From Herbinix sp. (GTDB lineage: Bacteria > Bacillota > Clostridia > Lachnospirales > Lachnospiraceae), in NCBI GenBank assembly GCA_029238935.1, contig JAQZBN010000005.1, forward strand, positions 89,466-153,465: a stretch of 64,000 nucleotides of DNA, read 5' to 3'. How positions within the stretch are numbered: position 1 is the stretch's first letter; every line of letters starts with the position of its first letter. The position numbers and the translations under genes were made by a program. The notes beneath the pieces are model-generated. The model did not search any database. It was not told the DNA's origin and was given only the letters and a program-made list of their open reading frames with translations. Below are positions 45,474-54,229 of the stretch, piece after piece.

Positions 45474-46232
45474 CTAATACCCATAGATGTCATAAATCTC
45501 ATCGGTATAAACATTGGGCTCTTTATATACGATTAATGGGGCTTCCACCTTTAGCATGGATTTTGCTCCCTTGATGCATTCTAAGAGAACCATATTCGGT
45601 TCCTTATCCACATAGGGACAGACCAGCTTCATACGTTTTGCCTCTAATTTGTAAGTACTTAAGGTATTGATAATCTCAACCAGACGAAAAGGTCGATGGA
45701 CCAGATAAAAACGTCCGTTTTGCTTTAACACCCTGGCAGCTTCCCGAATTACATCCTCTAAGGTGCAGAAAAGCTCATGTCTGGCAATTGCCTTTGGTAA
45801 ATCCGGATTAACAATCCCATGGCTATGATTCATATAGGGTGGATTACTTGTAACAACATCAAAGGAAGCCACTCCAAAAAGCTTCGAGGCCTCCTTGATA
45901 TCTCCCACTATAATATCAACTTTATCTTCCAGGTTGTTTAGTGCCACACTTCTTCTTGCCATATCTGCACTTTCTTCCTGAAGCTCCAGACCGGTAAAAT
46001 GCTCTCCCTTCGTCTTTGCTTCTAGAAGTATGGGTATGATTCCGGTACCGGTACCAAGGTCTAAGACCTTTTCACCCGGAAGTACCTTCGCATACCCAGA
46101 CAGTAATACTGCATCCATACCAAAGCAGAATTTTTTTGTATTTTGAATGATTTGATATTGGTTTCTATGGAGATCGTCTATCCGTTCACCCGGTAATAAT
46201 GGGATCTCCTTTGATTCGTTCTTATTCATCAT
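45474..46232 (-). CDS. tRNA1(Val) (adenine37-N6)-methyltransferase family protein
   Basis: 252 aa class I SAM methyltransferase. SAM motif VLDLGTGTGIIPILLEAKT and the amino-methyltransferase motif TSNPPYMNHSHGI are clear; KKFCFGMDAVLLSGYA precedes them as in TrmN6/YfiC (B. subtilis YabB). Its start overlaps the yaaT stop, implying coupled translation. The RNA target is inferred from the family. Confidence 0.93.
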   Translation of the reverse strand: MMNKNESKEIPLLPGERIDDLHRNQYQIIQNTKKFCFGMDAVLLSGYAKVLPGEKVLDLGTGTGIIPILLEAKTKGEHFTGLELQEESADMARRSVALNNLEDKVDIIVGDIKEASKLFGVASFDVVTSNPPYMNHSHGIVNPDLPKAIARHELFCTLEDVIREAARVLKQNGRFYLVHRPFRLVEIINTLSTYKLEAKRMKLVCPYVDKEPNMVLLECIKGAKSMLKVEAPLIVYKEPNVYTDEIYDIYGY

Positions 46233-47130
46233 CTAATAGGGATTTCCCTTCCCTCTTTTCTAACATTTCAAGTGCTCTCAGCTCTTCATCAATTGCCAGC
46301 TTTTCTTTCTTCTTGCGTAACTTAAACTTCAAGTCCTCCACCTTATATTCTCTAACTTCTTTTTCATCATTTTCTAAGGTCACAATGACTTTTACTAATT
46401 GCTTCAGTACACTGACACTTTGTACCTCGCCTTTTAGGTTGTCCTTCGTTGTTACATAATCGCCAACACCGGGAAGTTTACTGTTTAACTCCTCATAAGC
46501 TTCTTCCTCATTCTTAAGGCAGCACATTAATCTTCCGCATACCCCAGAGATTTTGGTTGGGTTTAAGGATAGATTCTGCTCCTTAGCCATCTTAATGGAT
46601 ACCGGTGCAAATTCAGAAAGATGCATATGGCAGCAAAGCGGTCTACCGCAAATTCCGATACCACCAACGATCTTTGTCTCATCTCTTACTCCGATTTGAC
46701 GAAGCTCAATTCTAGTCTTAAATACAGCTGCCAAATCTTTAACCAGTTCTCGGAAATCAATTCTTCCGTCCGCGGTAAAGTAAAATAAAACCTTATTATT
46801 ATCAAAGGTATATTCCGAATCAATTAATTTCATCTCAAGACCGTGTTTTTTAATTTTCTCAAGACAGATCTGAAATGCTTCCTTTTCTTTTTCTTTATTC
46901 TTTTTTTCGATCGCATCATCTTCTTCGGTTGCCTGACGTATTACCGGCTTTAAAGGTTGAATGATCTTATCGTCCTCCACATCTCTTGGACCTAATACAA
47001 CAGAGCCATATTCAATCCCTCTGGCGGTCTCTACGATCACATTATCACCTTGTTTAATATCATAACCGGCCGGATCAAAGAAATATACTTTTCCTGCCCT
47101 TCGAAACCTAACACCAATTACATTAACCAT
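46222..47130 (-). CDS. yaaT: PSP1-domain protein YaaT/RicT
   Basis: 302 aa. GVRFRRAGKVYFFDPAGYDIK, EYGSVVLGPRDVEDDK and the cysteine cluster GGIGICGRPLCCHMHL with KISGVCGRLMCCLKNE define the PSP1 family. In B. subtilis RicT works with RicA and RicF around RNase Y to control mRNA processing, competence and sporulation, and the complex carries Fe-S clusters. Starts within the last codons of holB (eight-base overlap). Confidence 0.95.
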   Translation of the reverse strand: MVNVIGVRFRRAGKVYFFDPAGYDIKQGDNVIVETARGIEYGSVVLGPRDVEDDKIIQPLKPVIRQATEEDDAIEKKNKEKEKEAFQICLEKIKKHGLEMKLIDSEYTFDNNKVLFYFTADGRIDFRELVKDLAAVFKTRIELRQIGVRDETKIVGGIGICGRPLCCHMHLSEFAPVSIKMAKEQNLSLNPTKISGVCGRLMCCLKNEEEAYEELNSKLPGVGDYVTTKDNLKGEVQSVSVLKQLVKVIVTLENDEKEVREYKVEDLKFKLRKKKEKLAIDEELRALEMLEKREGKSLLDDE

Positions 47131-48118
47131 TACTATTCTCCTTTATTGTAAGTAGCATAAGCTCAATGGTAATATCAAAGTTAACATTTGCTTTTAATCT
47201 TAACTTTGCTTTTTCCATTGAACTGATGATATTTTCTATTCCATTATAACTTTTCACATTGGCTTGTTTTTTAATACTTTGATATTCCTCTTTATATAAT
47301 AAAAGGTTCGGATCATGGGTCGCTTTTAAGAGAAGCACGTCCCGAAACCATAAAATCATTAAATCAATATAATCATCGATTGAGCCCTTATTCTCCGATA
47401 TTGTTTTTAAACCTGAGATAATCTCGTAAAGCTCCATCTCGTCCATATACTTTAATATGTGCAGTACATCTTCTTTCATACGGATAAAATCCTCAGAAGA
47501 TGCATATTTTATAGCTTTTCCTATATTCCCTCCACAAAACCCGGCAGCTATTTCAGCCGCGTAATCCGGAACCTGAAGCTTCTGCATCAGATGTTCTTTG
47601 ATCAATTTGCGGTCAACCGGCTTTAAATTTAAAACAACACATCTTGATAAAATAGTAGGCAGTAACGTGTTGATATTATCTGCCAAAAGAAAAATCATTG
47701 CATACTCCGGTGGCTCCTCAATCGTTTTTAATAATGCATTCTGTGCTGCTTCCGTCAGCTTGTCCGCATCATCAATGATATATATTTTATATGGGCTGTT
47801 ATAGGGTTTTACCTGTATATCTGCATTGACCTGAAGTCTGATATCATCTACTCCAATGCTGGCTTTTTCATGGGTGACATAGATGATATCGGGTTGATTC
47901 CTAGAGTCATACTGCATACAGGATCTGCACTTACCGCAGGGGGAGATACCGCCTTCTTCACATTCTAGTGCCTTTGCAAAAATTCCGGCAAGCAGATTTT
48001 TCCCCATTCCTTCTTCCCCATGGAATATATAGGCATGAGATACTTTCCCGGCCTGTATTGCATTCTGTAAATGTCTAATAACACCCTCGTGTCCTACTAC
48101 CATACGAAAGTCATGCAT
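47123..48118 (-). CDS. holB: DNA polymerase III delta' subunit
   Basis: 331 aa from the ATG after GGAGGGTGATTGG; the longer ORF starts at a TTG inside the ribosome site. AAA+ clamp-loader fold: GHEGVIRHLQNAIQAGKVSH, modified Walker A HGEEGMGKNLLAG, zinc cysteines in CEEGGISPCGKCRSCMQ, IIDDADKLTEAAQNALLKTI and the SRC-type ILSRC. It helps load the beta clamp. Gene order yaaR-holB-yaaT is that of Firmicutes. Confidence 0.95.
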   Translation of the reverse strand: MHDFRMVVGHEGVIRHLQNAIQAGKVSHAYIFHGEEGMGKNLLAGIFAKALECEEGGISPCGKCRSCMQYDSRNQPDIIYVTHEKASIGVDDIRLQVNADIQVKPYNSPYKIYIIDDADKLTEAAQNALLKTIEEPPEYAMIFLLADNINTLLPTILSRCVVLNLKPVDRKLIKEHLMQKLQVPDYAAEIAAGFCGGNIGKAIKYASSEDFIRMKEDVLHILKYMDEMELYEIISGLKTISENKGSIDDYIDLMILWFRDVLLLKATHDPNLLLYKEEYQSIKKQANVKSYNGIENIISSMEKAKLRLKANVNFDITIELMLLTIKENSNG

Positions 48119-48150
48119 CCAATCACCCTCCAATTTAGAAAAACTGATTG

Positions 48151-48591
48151 TTACGTTAGGATATCTAATAACATACCGCGGATCTCATCAATCTTAGAAA
48201 GAATGACTAAATGATCTTTCTCATCTTTTATTAATTCCATGGCAAGCTCATCCAAAGTTTTATCAACCAGTTTGATCATTGTATACACCCGATGTCTTCC
48301 CTTTTTATCCAAGAAGTTTTCCCTGGAGAACTTATGGGAACGATTTACGATTTCATTCATAAAATTTTTAATCAGTTCTCGATAATGCCTCATGTCCTTA
48401 ACGTCCATGTGTTTGGCAAGCTTTTTACCCTGGTCTGTAATATCACCCATGATTTCACTGAGCCTTGCCTGCAGTTGCTGTTCTTCTATATGGGAAACCA
48501 GTGTAAATTTAAAAGAACCGTCCGCTTCTGGCATCGGTGCTTTGGTCTCTATCTGATTCATTGACTGCACTTGGTTCACTTTAATATCCAT
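48151..48591 (-). CDS. yaaR: YaaR-family protein (DUF327)
   Basis: 146 aa from the ATG beginning [15 protein letters not shown]; the ORF's earlier codons lie before an AAAGG site that is not ideally spaced. The helical region [40 protein letters not shown] and the C-terminal [16 protein letters not shown] match the DUF327/YaaR family, always found beside holB or tmk. Function unknown. Confidence 0.9.
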   Translation of the reverse strand: MDIKVNQVQSMNQIETKAPMPEADGSFKFTLVSHIEEQQLQARLSEIMGDITDQGKKLAKHMDVKDMRHYRELIKNFMNEIVNRSHKFSRENFLDKKGRHRVYTMIKLVDKTLDELAMELIKDEKDHLVILSKIDEIRGMLLDILT

Positions 48592-48654
48592 CTTACACCC
48601 GTGCCTTTCTAATCCCATGGATACATTGTTTCTTCCTTAAGTATCACCATTATA

Positions 48655-49260
48655 TCATATATTTTCGGAGTTGACAGTAAAATTTTTGATATCCTCAGCG
48701 ATCTCATGAAGGCAAATATTAATGTCTATATTTTGATATCTTTTTACTATTCTATTCTTTTTTATATTGTCATCCGAAAAATCTTCTTCATCTGCCAAAT
48801 ACCTTCGGCACATTTCCGCATACTTTGGTTGTTCCTGTTTCTGCTCTCTGCGAAGAGCCCGGAGTAACCGTAGTCCGTCATCAATTTCAAGGTAAATTGG
48901 TATAACCAGGTCCTCTCCGTAATACTTACGAATTTGCTCATAAGTTTCTAAGGTGCCTATCATCAAATAATTCGCTTTTCCTAAATCGATCTGCCCGTCA
49001 TTAACGGTAAAGTAATGCCAGGTACCATGGACCGTTTCATAGGATCTATGTTCAATTATTTTGTCCTCTTTCTTTAAATGTTGAAGGGTTTTTTCATCTA
49101 CAAAATAATATTCTACACCATCCTGTTCTGATTTCCTAATGGGTCTTGTGGTATACATCACAACCTTCTGTAAGTTGAGTTCCTCTGTTTCCAGCAGCTT
49201 TTTATATACTGTATCTTTGCCGGTCGCACTTTTCCCCATGACGATAAAAATCTTTGACAT
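48655..49260 (-). CDS. Guanylate-kinase-like protein
   Basis: 201 aa. P-loop VMGKSATGKDTVYKKLL and the GMP-site residues TTRPIRKSEQDGVEYYFV are of the guanylate kinase fold. The regular clostridial gmk usually sits elsewhere in a different neighbourhood (with rpoZ and the extracellular-stress gene yicC), and here the gene occupies the place of tmk in the B. subtilis order. It could be a GMP kinase paralogue or act on another nucleotide. AAAGGATAG precedes the ATG. Confidence 0.85.
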   Translation of the reverse strand: MSKIFIVMGKSATGKDTVYKKLLETEELNLQKVVMYTTRPIRKSEQDGVEYYFVDEKTLQHLKKEDKIIEHRSYETVHGTWHYFTVNDGQIDLGKANYLMIGTLETYEQIRKYYGEDLVIPIYLEIDDGLRLLRALRREQKQEQPKYAEMCRRYLADEEDFSDDNIKKNRIVKRYQNIDINICLHEIAEDIKNFTVNSENI

Positions 49261-49287
49261 CTTATCTATCCTTTCTCTTGCCGGTAT

Positions 49288-50730
49288 TTAACCTCTGCCT
49301 ATTACAGCAATTTCCTCTTCGTTCTTACCGCTTAACCCCAGTAGATTTAATCCTGTTGCCTTTGCTTTTATTATGCTATCAATCAATTCTTCGGTCATAA
49401 CTTCGCCTGGAAGAATGATCGGTATTCCCGGTGGGTAACAGCTGACAAAGGATCCTACAATTTTCCCGCAGCTTTCCGATAGTGCAACCTGCTCCATTTT
49501 TTGTTCGAGGGCTGCCTGCTCTGGTGGTATCTGCACTGAGCCTTCTAAGTTTATACCGCTTTGTAATGTCTTACACGGTTGGGCAAGTTCCTCTAGAAAC
49601 ACTTCCTGTTCCAATTCCCTATCGATTTCCATTAAAGCACTACTTAACCGTTCCAGTCCGTCTTTTTTATCACCTATCGTGGTCATACACAGTAAGTAAT
49701 CATAGGAATCCATCTCAGGGACGATATGATATTTTTGTTTCAGTAAACCGGCAATTTCATGACCGGTTCTTGTGGTTCCTGCCGTAAGAATAGTTACTTT
49801 TGAGGGATCCAGATCATAAATGCCATAAGATCCTACGATACTTTTCTTTAATACGGTCAGATTATTTAATCCTTCTATGGAAGCATAAAAATGCTCAAGG
49901 TTTTGATGAAATTCATCAAAGAGACCTTCCCCTTTCTCCTCAAGCAACGAGGTACACAAATCAATGCTTGCCATCAAGACATAGGAGGGGCTGCTGCTCT
50001 GATATATCCCTAGAAATCGTTCCAAATCACTGGTAAGTGTCAGGTCATTGCAATGCAAAACCGCTGTCTGCGTAAGAGAAGGTAATGTTTTATGAAAACT
50101 TTGTATTACAATATCAGCTCCTTGATGTACTGCACTTTCTGGAAACTCCTTGTGAAAACCCAGATGAGCACCATGGGCTTCATCTACCATTAGCCTTGCT
50201 CCGTAACGGTGCACGATCTTTGCAATAGCTCCTACATCCGATAATACCCCTTCATAGGTTGGAGAAGTAATGACCACCAGTGAAATATCCGGGTGATTTA
50301 TCAACATCGCTTCGATTTTTTCGGGAAGAATTCCACCATGAATCGAATATTGTGGAATAATTTCGGGATAAAGATACATCGGATTTAAGTCTCGTAACAT
50401 CAATCCGTGATATATTGATTTATGAGCATTTCTAGCTACCAGCACTTTATCCCGGCGTTTTGTTGCTGCTGCAATACCGGCAAGGTTACCGGCCGTACTA
50501 CCATTAATGAGAGGGAAGGATCGTTTTGCTCCGTAAAGAGCTGCAATACGCTCTGAAAGCTTCCTTAATACTCCCTCTGGATGATGCAGGTTATCAAACC
50601 CATCGATTTCCGTAATATCTATCTCATATGGATTTACCATTCCGATCAGATCACAGTTTCGCTTATGCCCGGGCATATGCATCGGGTAATCATCTTCTTT
50701 GCTGTATTCGAGTAATTTATTATAAAGCAT
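49288..50730 (-). CDS. Orn/Lys/Arg decarboxylase-type PLP enzyme (YaaO/SpeA-like)
   Basis: 480 aa, short-form fold I decarboxylase. HMPGHKRNCDLIG and DITEIDGFDNLHHPEG at the start, SPTYEGVLSD, LMVDEAHGAHLGFH (PLP aspartate), and the PLP lysine in SFHKTLPSLTQTAVLH are clear. Relatives make cadaverine, putrescine or agmatine; substrate cannot be told. YaaO opens the same cluster in B. subtilis. Its 3' end lies 27 bases before the kinase gene. Confidence 0.93.
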   Translation of the reverse strand: MLYNKLLEYSKEDDYPMHMPGHKRNCDLIGMVNPYEIDITEIDGFDNLHHPEGVLRKLSERIAALYGAKRSFPLINGSTAGNLAGIAAATKRRDKVLVARNAHKSIYHGLMLRDLNPMYLYPEIIPQYSIHGGILPEKIEAMLINHPDISLVVITSPTYEGVLSDVGAIAKIVHRYGARLMVDEAHGAHLGFHKEFPESAVHQGADIVIQSFHKTLPSLTQTAVLHCNDLTLTSDLERFLGIYQSSSPSYVLMASIDLCTSLLEEKGEGLFDEFHQNLEHFYASIEGLNNLTVLKKSIVGSYGIYDLDPSKVTILTAGTTRTGHEIAGLLKQKYHIVPEMDSYDYLLCMTTIGDKKDGLERLSSALMEIDRELEQEVFLEELAQPCKTLQSGINLEGSVQIPPEQAALEQKMEQVALSESCGKIVGSFVSCYPPGIPIILPGEVMTEELIDSIIKAKATGLNLLGLSGKNEEEIAVIGRG

Positions 50731-50851
50731 AATAAAAGCCTTAGCCTTTCTTTTCTCTTGTTCATGTCAACTACAGCTAGCATACTATTTTTGTGTTTAA
50801 AATACAACCAGTTTTCCTTGGCGACACCTTAAAAAAGGGTGTTATAAATAA

Positions 50852-50886
50852 AAATCCCGATAAACAGTAACTGTCTATCAGGATTT
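50852..50886 (-). terminator. Terminator after the M29-type peptidase gene
   Basis: Minus strand AAATCCTGATAGACAGT folds on ACTGTTTATCGGGATTT and is followed by further Ts. Confidence 0.8.
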
Positions 50887-50889
50887 AAA

Positions 50890-51882
50890 TTAACGATATT
50901 CAACTTTCCCTTTCCAAACCAAATCTATATGAGAGAAAGAATCTACGATACCTCCAAACATGTTATTCTTACCGATACCGATATGATACGTCCCTTCCAT
51001 CTTTTCATCCAAAGCTGAATATCCACACAAGTCTTTTATGCCATCATTTAAACCAATTCCAAACTCCGAAATCACATTACCGTTTTCCGGCAACTCAGAT
51101 AAAAATTCATTGAACTCATCATGATTTGAATTTACTATTCTACCCTCTTCCACTGATAGAATAACATTCCTAATAAGCTGACCTTCCAAATACAACTCAT
51201 CCACCATAAGTTGGCCACTCGCTTGATATTCGATCGGTGCAATATACACTTCTCCACAAGGAAGATCGCCACTCCCTGTATCCGGATTCCATTCTCTTCC
51301 TTCTAAGGAAAGAGATAATTTATATTGATCTCCTGTTGTTATCTCAACTGTCTTACATATACTTAATTCCTGAATTAGCTTTGTCGCTTTCTTCTTTATT
51401 TGATCATAATCAATATCATAAGCCGCTTCCATGCGCCACATAAAATCCTTCGGGTCCATCATGACCTCTGCTGCCATATCTGCTGTAGGAATGCGGATCT
51501 GAATAAACTTCTCTTTCTCCATAAGTGCAGAAAATAAATTTCTCATATGTTCTCTGTAGAACCCTCTCTTATCATCCGGAAAGTCCACTGCCGGTACTAC
51601 AGGTGCATACATACACAGATCAATGACAACATCTACCTCTTTGAAGATGTTATAGTATCGTTCCTTGTATAAATTCTCTTCCATATTTGTAAAAAGTTCT
51701 TTATAAGAATTTCGTCCATGTTGTAGTTCAATAGGTAGGCAACGTACGGAAGCAATTTCGTTACTAAACTCGTGTAGAATTCTTCTGTCCTCATCCTCCC
51801 CCCAAAACTGTAATAATACAATCTGGCCTGGCTGTAATTCAAATGCCTTGACTAATTTATTGATAATTTCTCTCTTAAACAT
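50890..51882 (-). CDS. M29-type (AmpS/PepS) aminopeptidase-like protein, short form
   Basis: 330 aa from the ATG after GGGAGGAAG. The metal-binding pattern of thermophilic aminopeptidases can be traced: GEVYIAPIEYQASGQL (Glu), NVISEFGIGLN (Glu), GTYHIGIGKNNMFGG (His) and DSFSHIDLVWKG (His, Asp). It is ~80 residues shorter than the usual ~410. It is the last gene of a three-gene operon with an ArsR-DUF2087 regulator. Peptide substrate unknown. Confidence 0.82.
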   Translation of the reverse strand: MFKREIINKLVKAFELQPGQIVLLQFWGEDEDRRILHEFSNEIASVRCLPIELQHGRNSYKELFTNMEENLYKERYYNIFKEVDVVIDLCMYAPVVPAVDFPDDKRGFYREHMRNLFSALMEKEKFIQIRIPTADMAAEVMMDPKDFMWRMEAAYDIDYDQIKKKATKLIQELSICKTVEITTGDQYKLSLSLEGREWNPDTGSGDLPCGEVYIAPIEYQASGQLMVDELYLEGQLIRNVILSVEEGRIVNSNHDEFNEFLSELPENGNVISEFGIGLNDGIKDLCGYSALDEKMEGTYHIGIGKNNMFGGIVDSFSHIDLVWKGKVEYR

Positions 51883-51915
51883 ATTCTTCCTCCCACTTAT
51901 TTGCATTCTTTATTC

Positions 51916-52467
51916 TTATAAATGCAAAGTATAAGCCCCATTGTTACGCTCCAAGATTCCTTCCGAGACCATATATTTTCGAATGGTACAGAAATCATCG
52001 TGATAATCTGCAATTAAAAGGTTAACCTCTTTTTCGGTATAAACTTTCCCCGACTCAAAGGCTTTTGCCAATTCTAACAGCACAATTCTTCTTTTCTCTG
52101 TTTGAACCGGTATCTGAGTTAACTTACCCAAGTGAAAAAAACTCTTCACGATCTTTTCTCTGTATTTTTCTTCTCTTTCCACTTGAATTTCCTGTTCGGA
52201 TGAATCCATTGTAATCAGTTCCAATAAAGTATTATTTAATAAGTCTTTCTGAAGACTATAAACAACATAATACTGTTCCTTAGAAGATTGAACCAGTCCT
52301 GCATCCATCAGCTTTTTTAAGTGAAAGGAAACGGTCGGAGGTGTAAGCTCCAACCGTTGAGCCAATAGTTCAACATACATCGGTTCCTGCAGCAAGTTTT
52401 TTACTATCTGGATTCTTGATTTATCCGCCATGCATTTTAGCAATTGTATGATCTGGTCCTGGGTCAT
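51916..52467 (-). CDS. ArsR-type regulator fused to DUF2087
   Basis: 183 aa. Residues 1-85 are a winged-helix domain (CMADKSRIQIVKNLLQEPMY, LTPPTVSFHLKKLMDAGLV) without a cysteine metal site. Residues ~100-183 match DUF2087 (EKRRIVLLELAKAFESGKVY, EKEVNLLIADYHDDFCTIRK, YMVSEGILERNNGAYTL). This fusion is common in Firmicutes, and its ligand is unknown. The ATG directly follows the preceding stop. Confidence 0.92.
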   Translation of the reverse strand: MTQDQIIQLLKCMADKSRIQIVKNLLQEPMYVELLAQRLELTPPTVSFHLKKLMDAGLVQSSKEQYYVVYSLQKDLLNNTLLELITMDSSEQEIQVEREEKYREKIVKSFFHLGKLTQIPVQTEKRRIVLLELAKAFESGKVYTEKEVNLLIADYHDDFCTIRKYMVSEGILERNNGAYTLHL

Positions 52468-52797
52468 TTAGATACCCTCCATATCAAATGTTAGCTTGAA
52501 AAGGCTTTTAATCGAATCTGCAATCTCTAATTTAACTTCTTCAATTGCTGCCTCTGCCAATTGCCCTTGCTCCCTCGCATAGTTCAGGCTCTTTCTCCAA
52601 GGTTCCGGTATGTTTACAAAGCATTGAAGATAATCCTTTAAAAAGGCTTGGTACTTTTCCGGATCAATCGTAGTACCTTTTCCCAGTCCTCTTCTCTCCT
52701 GGGCTTCAAATACTTTTGTAAATATATCATAGATATTCATCTTAACCTTTTCGAGAATAGCTTCATCCTCTCGAAGATCTCTTTGGAGTTCTTTCAT
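52468..52797 (-). CDS. Small helical protein of unknown family
   Basis: 109 aa if translation starts at the internal ATG (MKELQRDLREDEAILEKVKM); the upstream ATG at 52837-52839 touches the -10 box of a perfect promoter and cannot be on its transcript. The candidate ribosome site GGAGG lies 29 bases before the internal ATG, farther than usual, so the start is unresolved. The protein is helical and charged (DIFTKVFEAQERRGLGKGTT; VNIPEPWRKSLNYAREQGQ). It is the first gene of the operon with the DUF2087 regulator and peptidase. No family recognised. Confidence 0.6.
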   Translation of the reverse strand: MKELQRDLREDEAILEKVKMNIYDIFTKVFEAQERRGLGKGTTIDPEKYQAFLKDYLQCFVNIPEPWRKSLNYAREQGQLAEAAIEEVKLEIADSIKSLFKLTFDMEGI

Positions 52798-52839
52798 TTT
52801 GGATATACATTCTGACTTTCTTTTACCTCCTTTTCCCAT

Positions 52840-52868
52840 ATTATACCTGTATAATTATTTCTTGTCAA
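52840..52868 (-). promoter_or_regulatory. Perfect consensus sigma-A promoter
   Basis: TTGACA (52863-52868), exactly 17 bases, TATAAT (52840-52845). The predicted transcript begins around 52833, just before GGGAAAAGGAGG. It drives the three-gene operon to 50890. Confidence 0.9.
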
Positions 52869-53019
52869 TCTGTTTTTATATTTATCTAATCAATTTTATT
52901 TATCTGATTTTAAGAATAATCTAATTAATTAAATTAATCTGATTTTATGAACTGTCTAATTAAGTGTATAACATTATTTTTACATTGAGCATAAGTTAGC
53001 CTCCGATTGCCATAATAAA

Positions 53020-53066
53020 AAGCCTTAACAAAGTACCATGATAGTATCACTCACTCTGTTAAGACT
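53020..53066 (-). terminator. Terminator of the HAM1-family gene
   Basis: Minus strand AGTCTTAACA pairs with TGTTAAGGCT and TTTT follows. Confidence 0.8.
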
Positions 53067-53093
53067 TTACTATAACAACTTATTCTACTCCCA

Positions 53094-53735
53094 TTATAAC
53101 CCTAGGGATCTATAATAGAACTCTCTTAGTTTTCTTCTGCACTGTTCTTGTTTTACCGCCTTTTCTTTGTTCAAGGTTTCCAGTTCCTCGTTTGTTAAAT
53201 CAAAATAATATTTACCAGATGTAATTTCTACTGAAATACTGTCAAGAGGCCACCCTTCCTTTCGGTAGTGGTGTGGTGTATCCACCAGGTAAAAGGAAAA
53301 GGCTTCTGCTGCATCTTCATCCATGTATTCATAAATATGTTCCTTATCTAAGACTATTGCATAACCATTATAATAACTACACCGGATCTTACCTCCCATT
53401 TCTTTCGCCAAGCCGCTGTAATAGGTTATCATCTCATCATCACTCAGCGATTTTCCTTTCACTCTTCTTACATGCACACCGGGTTGTATCTCATTCTCTC
53501 TTGGCAAATCAATAAAATACATCCCAGAATCAAATGCTATGACCGGAGTTTTAGACTCCTCGTAATAAGCCAATGCCTTTATTCTCGCATTCTCTAGTGG
53601 TGTTATCCCATATTCCTCAATTTCAATTTCTATATTCAAATCCTTCGGAGTGAAAACCTCGATCTCGCCTTCCTTAAAATATGTTTTCATATATTCTAGC
53701 TTGCTCTTATTTGAGGTGCCAAGCAGTAATCTCAT
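53094..53735 (-). CDS. Non-canonical purine NTP pyrophosphatase (HAM1/RdgB family)
   Basis: 213 aa from the ATG with AGGAGA upstream. LLLGTSNKSKLEYMK, ITPLENARIKALAYYEESK, PVIAFDSGMYFIDLP and GVHVRRVKGKSLSDDEM match the fold that hydrolyses dITP/XTP to the monophosphate. The canonical RdgB ends near residue 200 with a GSGFGYDP-type motif; this one has a divergent central part, so substrate specificity may differ. It stands alone. Confidence 0.85.
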   Translation of the reverse strand: MRLLLGTSNKSKLEYMKTYFKEGEIEVFTPKDLNIEIEIEEYGITPLENARIKALAYYEESKTPVIAFDSGMYFIDLPRENEIQPGVHVRRVKGKSLSDDEMITYYSGLAKEMGGKIRCSYYNGYAIVLDKEHIYEYMDEDAAEAFSFYLVDTPHHYRKEGWPLDSISVEITSGKYYFDLTNEELETLNKEKAVKQEQCRRKLREFYYRSLGL

Positions 53736-54070
53736 CTTCTGTAATCTCCTGACTATATTATTTATTTCACAAAGTCTTATGTTATCCATAATCTGGTTAT
53801 ATTATAAACAAGGTAGCCTCTAATTACAAGCACAGTGAGATGTGGAATCTGATTACTGATACACTATACTTTGGTGATATTCTGACAATCATATGTACAG
53901 GATCTTTGCATCACTCTGCTTCTATTATTTCTATCTCTTTTCTTTTACACAGTGTACTCATTATCTCTACTACATCTGCTTTCAGTTTTCCATATATTAT
54001 TTGTCTGCATTATTTTAGAGAAAAATTAAATTTGAATTCCACGTTGTATGTGCTAATGTATCATTTGGAT

Positions 54071-54131
54071 ACCTCCTATGTTATTTTGTTTGTGAACCGG
54101 CGAAACCCACATTCAATTTAACTTAGGAGGT
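54071..54131 (+). other. Long imperfect hairpin in intergenic DNA
   Basis: ACCTCCTA-T-GTTA (from 54071) pairs with TAAC-T-TAGGAGGT (to 54131) around a ~35-base loop that holds TGTG...CACA; a T-rich stretch follows on the plus strand. A 93-codon plus-strand ORF ends inside it but looks spurious. It could be a terminator or a structured RNA. The rest of 53736-54229 shows only the terminator of the CAP gene. Confidence 0.4.
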
Positions 54132-54152
54132 GCTTTATTTTTATTGCTATAC

Positions 54153-54196
54153 AAAAAGGGACGCTATATCCCATGCTCCATGGAATATAGCGTCCT
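54153..54196 (-). terminator. Terminator of the CAP-domain protein gene
   Basis: Minus strand GGACGCTATATTCCATG pairs with CATGGGATATAGCGTCC, then CTTTTTG. Confidence 0.88.
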
Positions 54197-54229
54197 TCTT
54201 AGGCCTTTTTATTAATGTTTATCAAAGGA

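Noticed and set aside
53840..54121. 93-codon plus-strand ORF
   Set aside because: No ribosome site or recognisable family; it runs into a stem-loop and has AT-driven composition.
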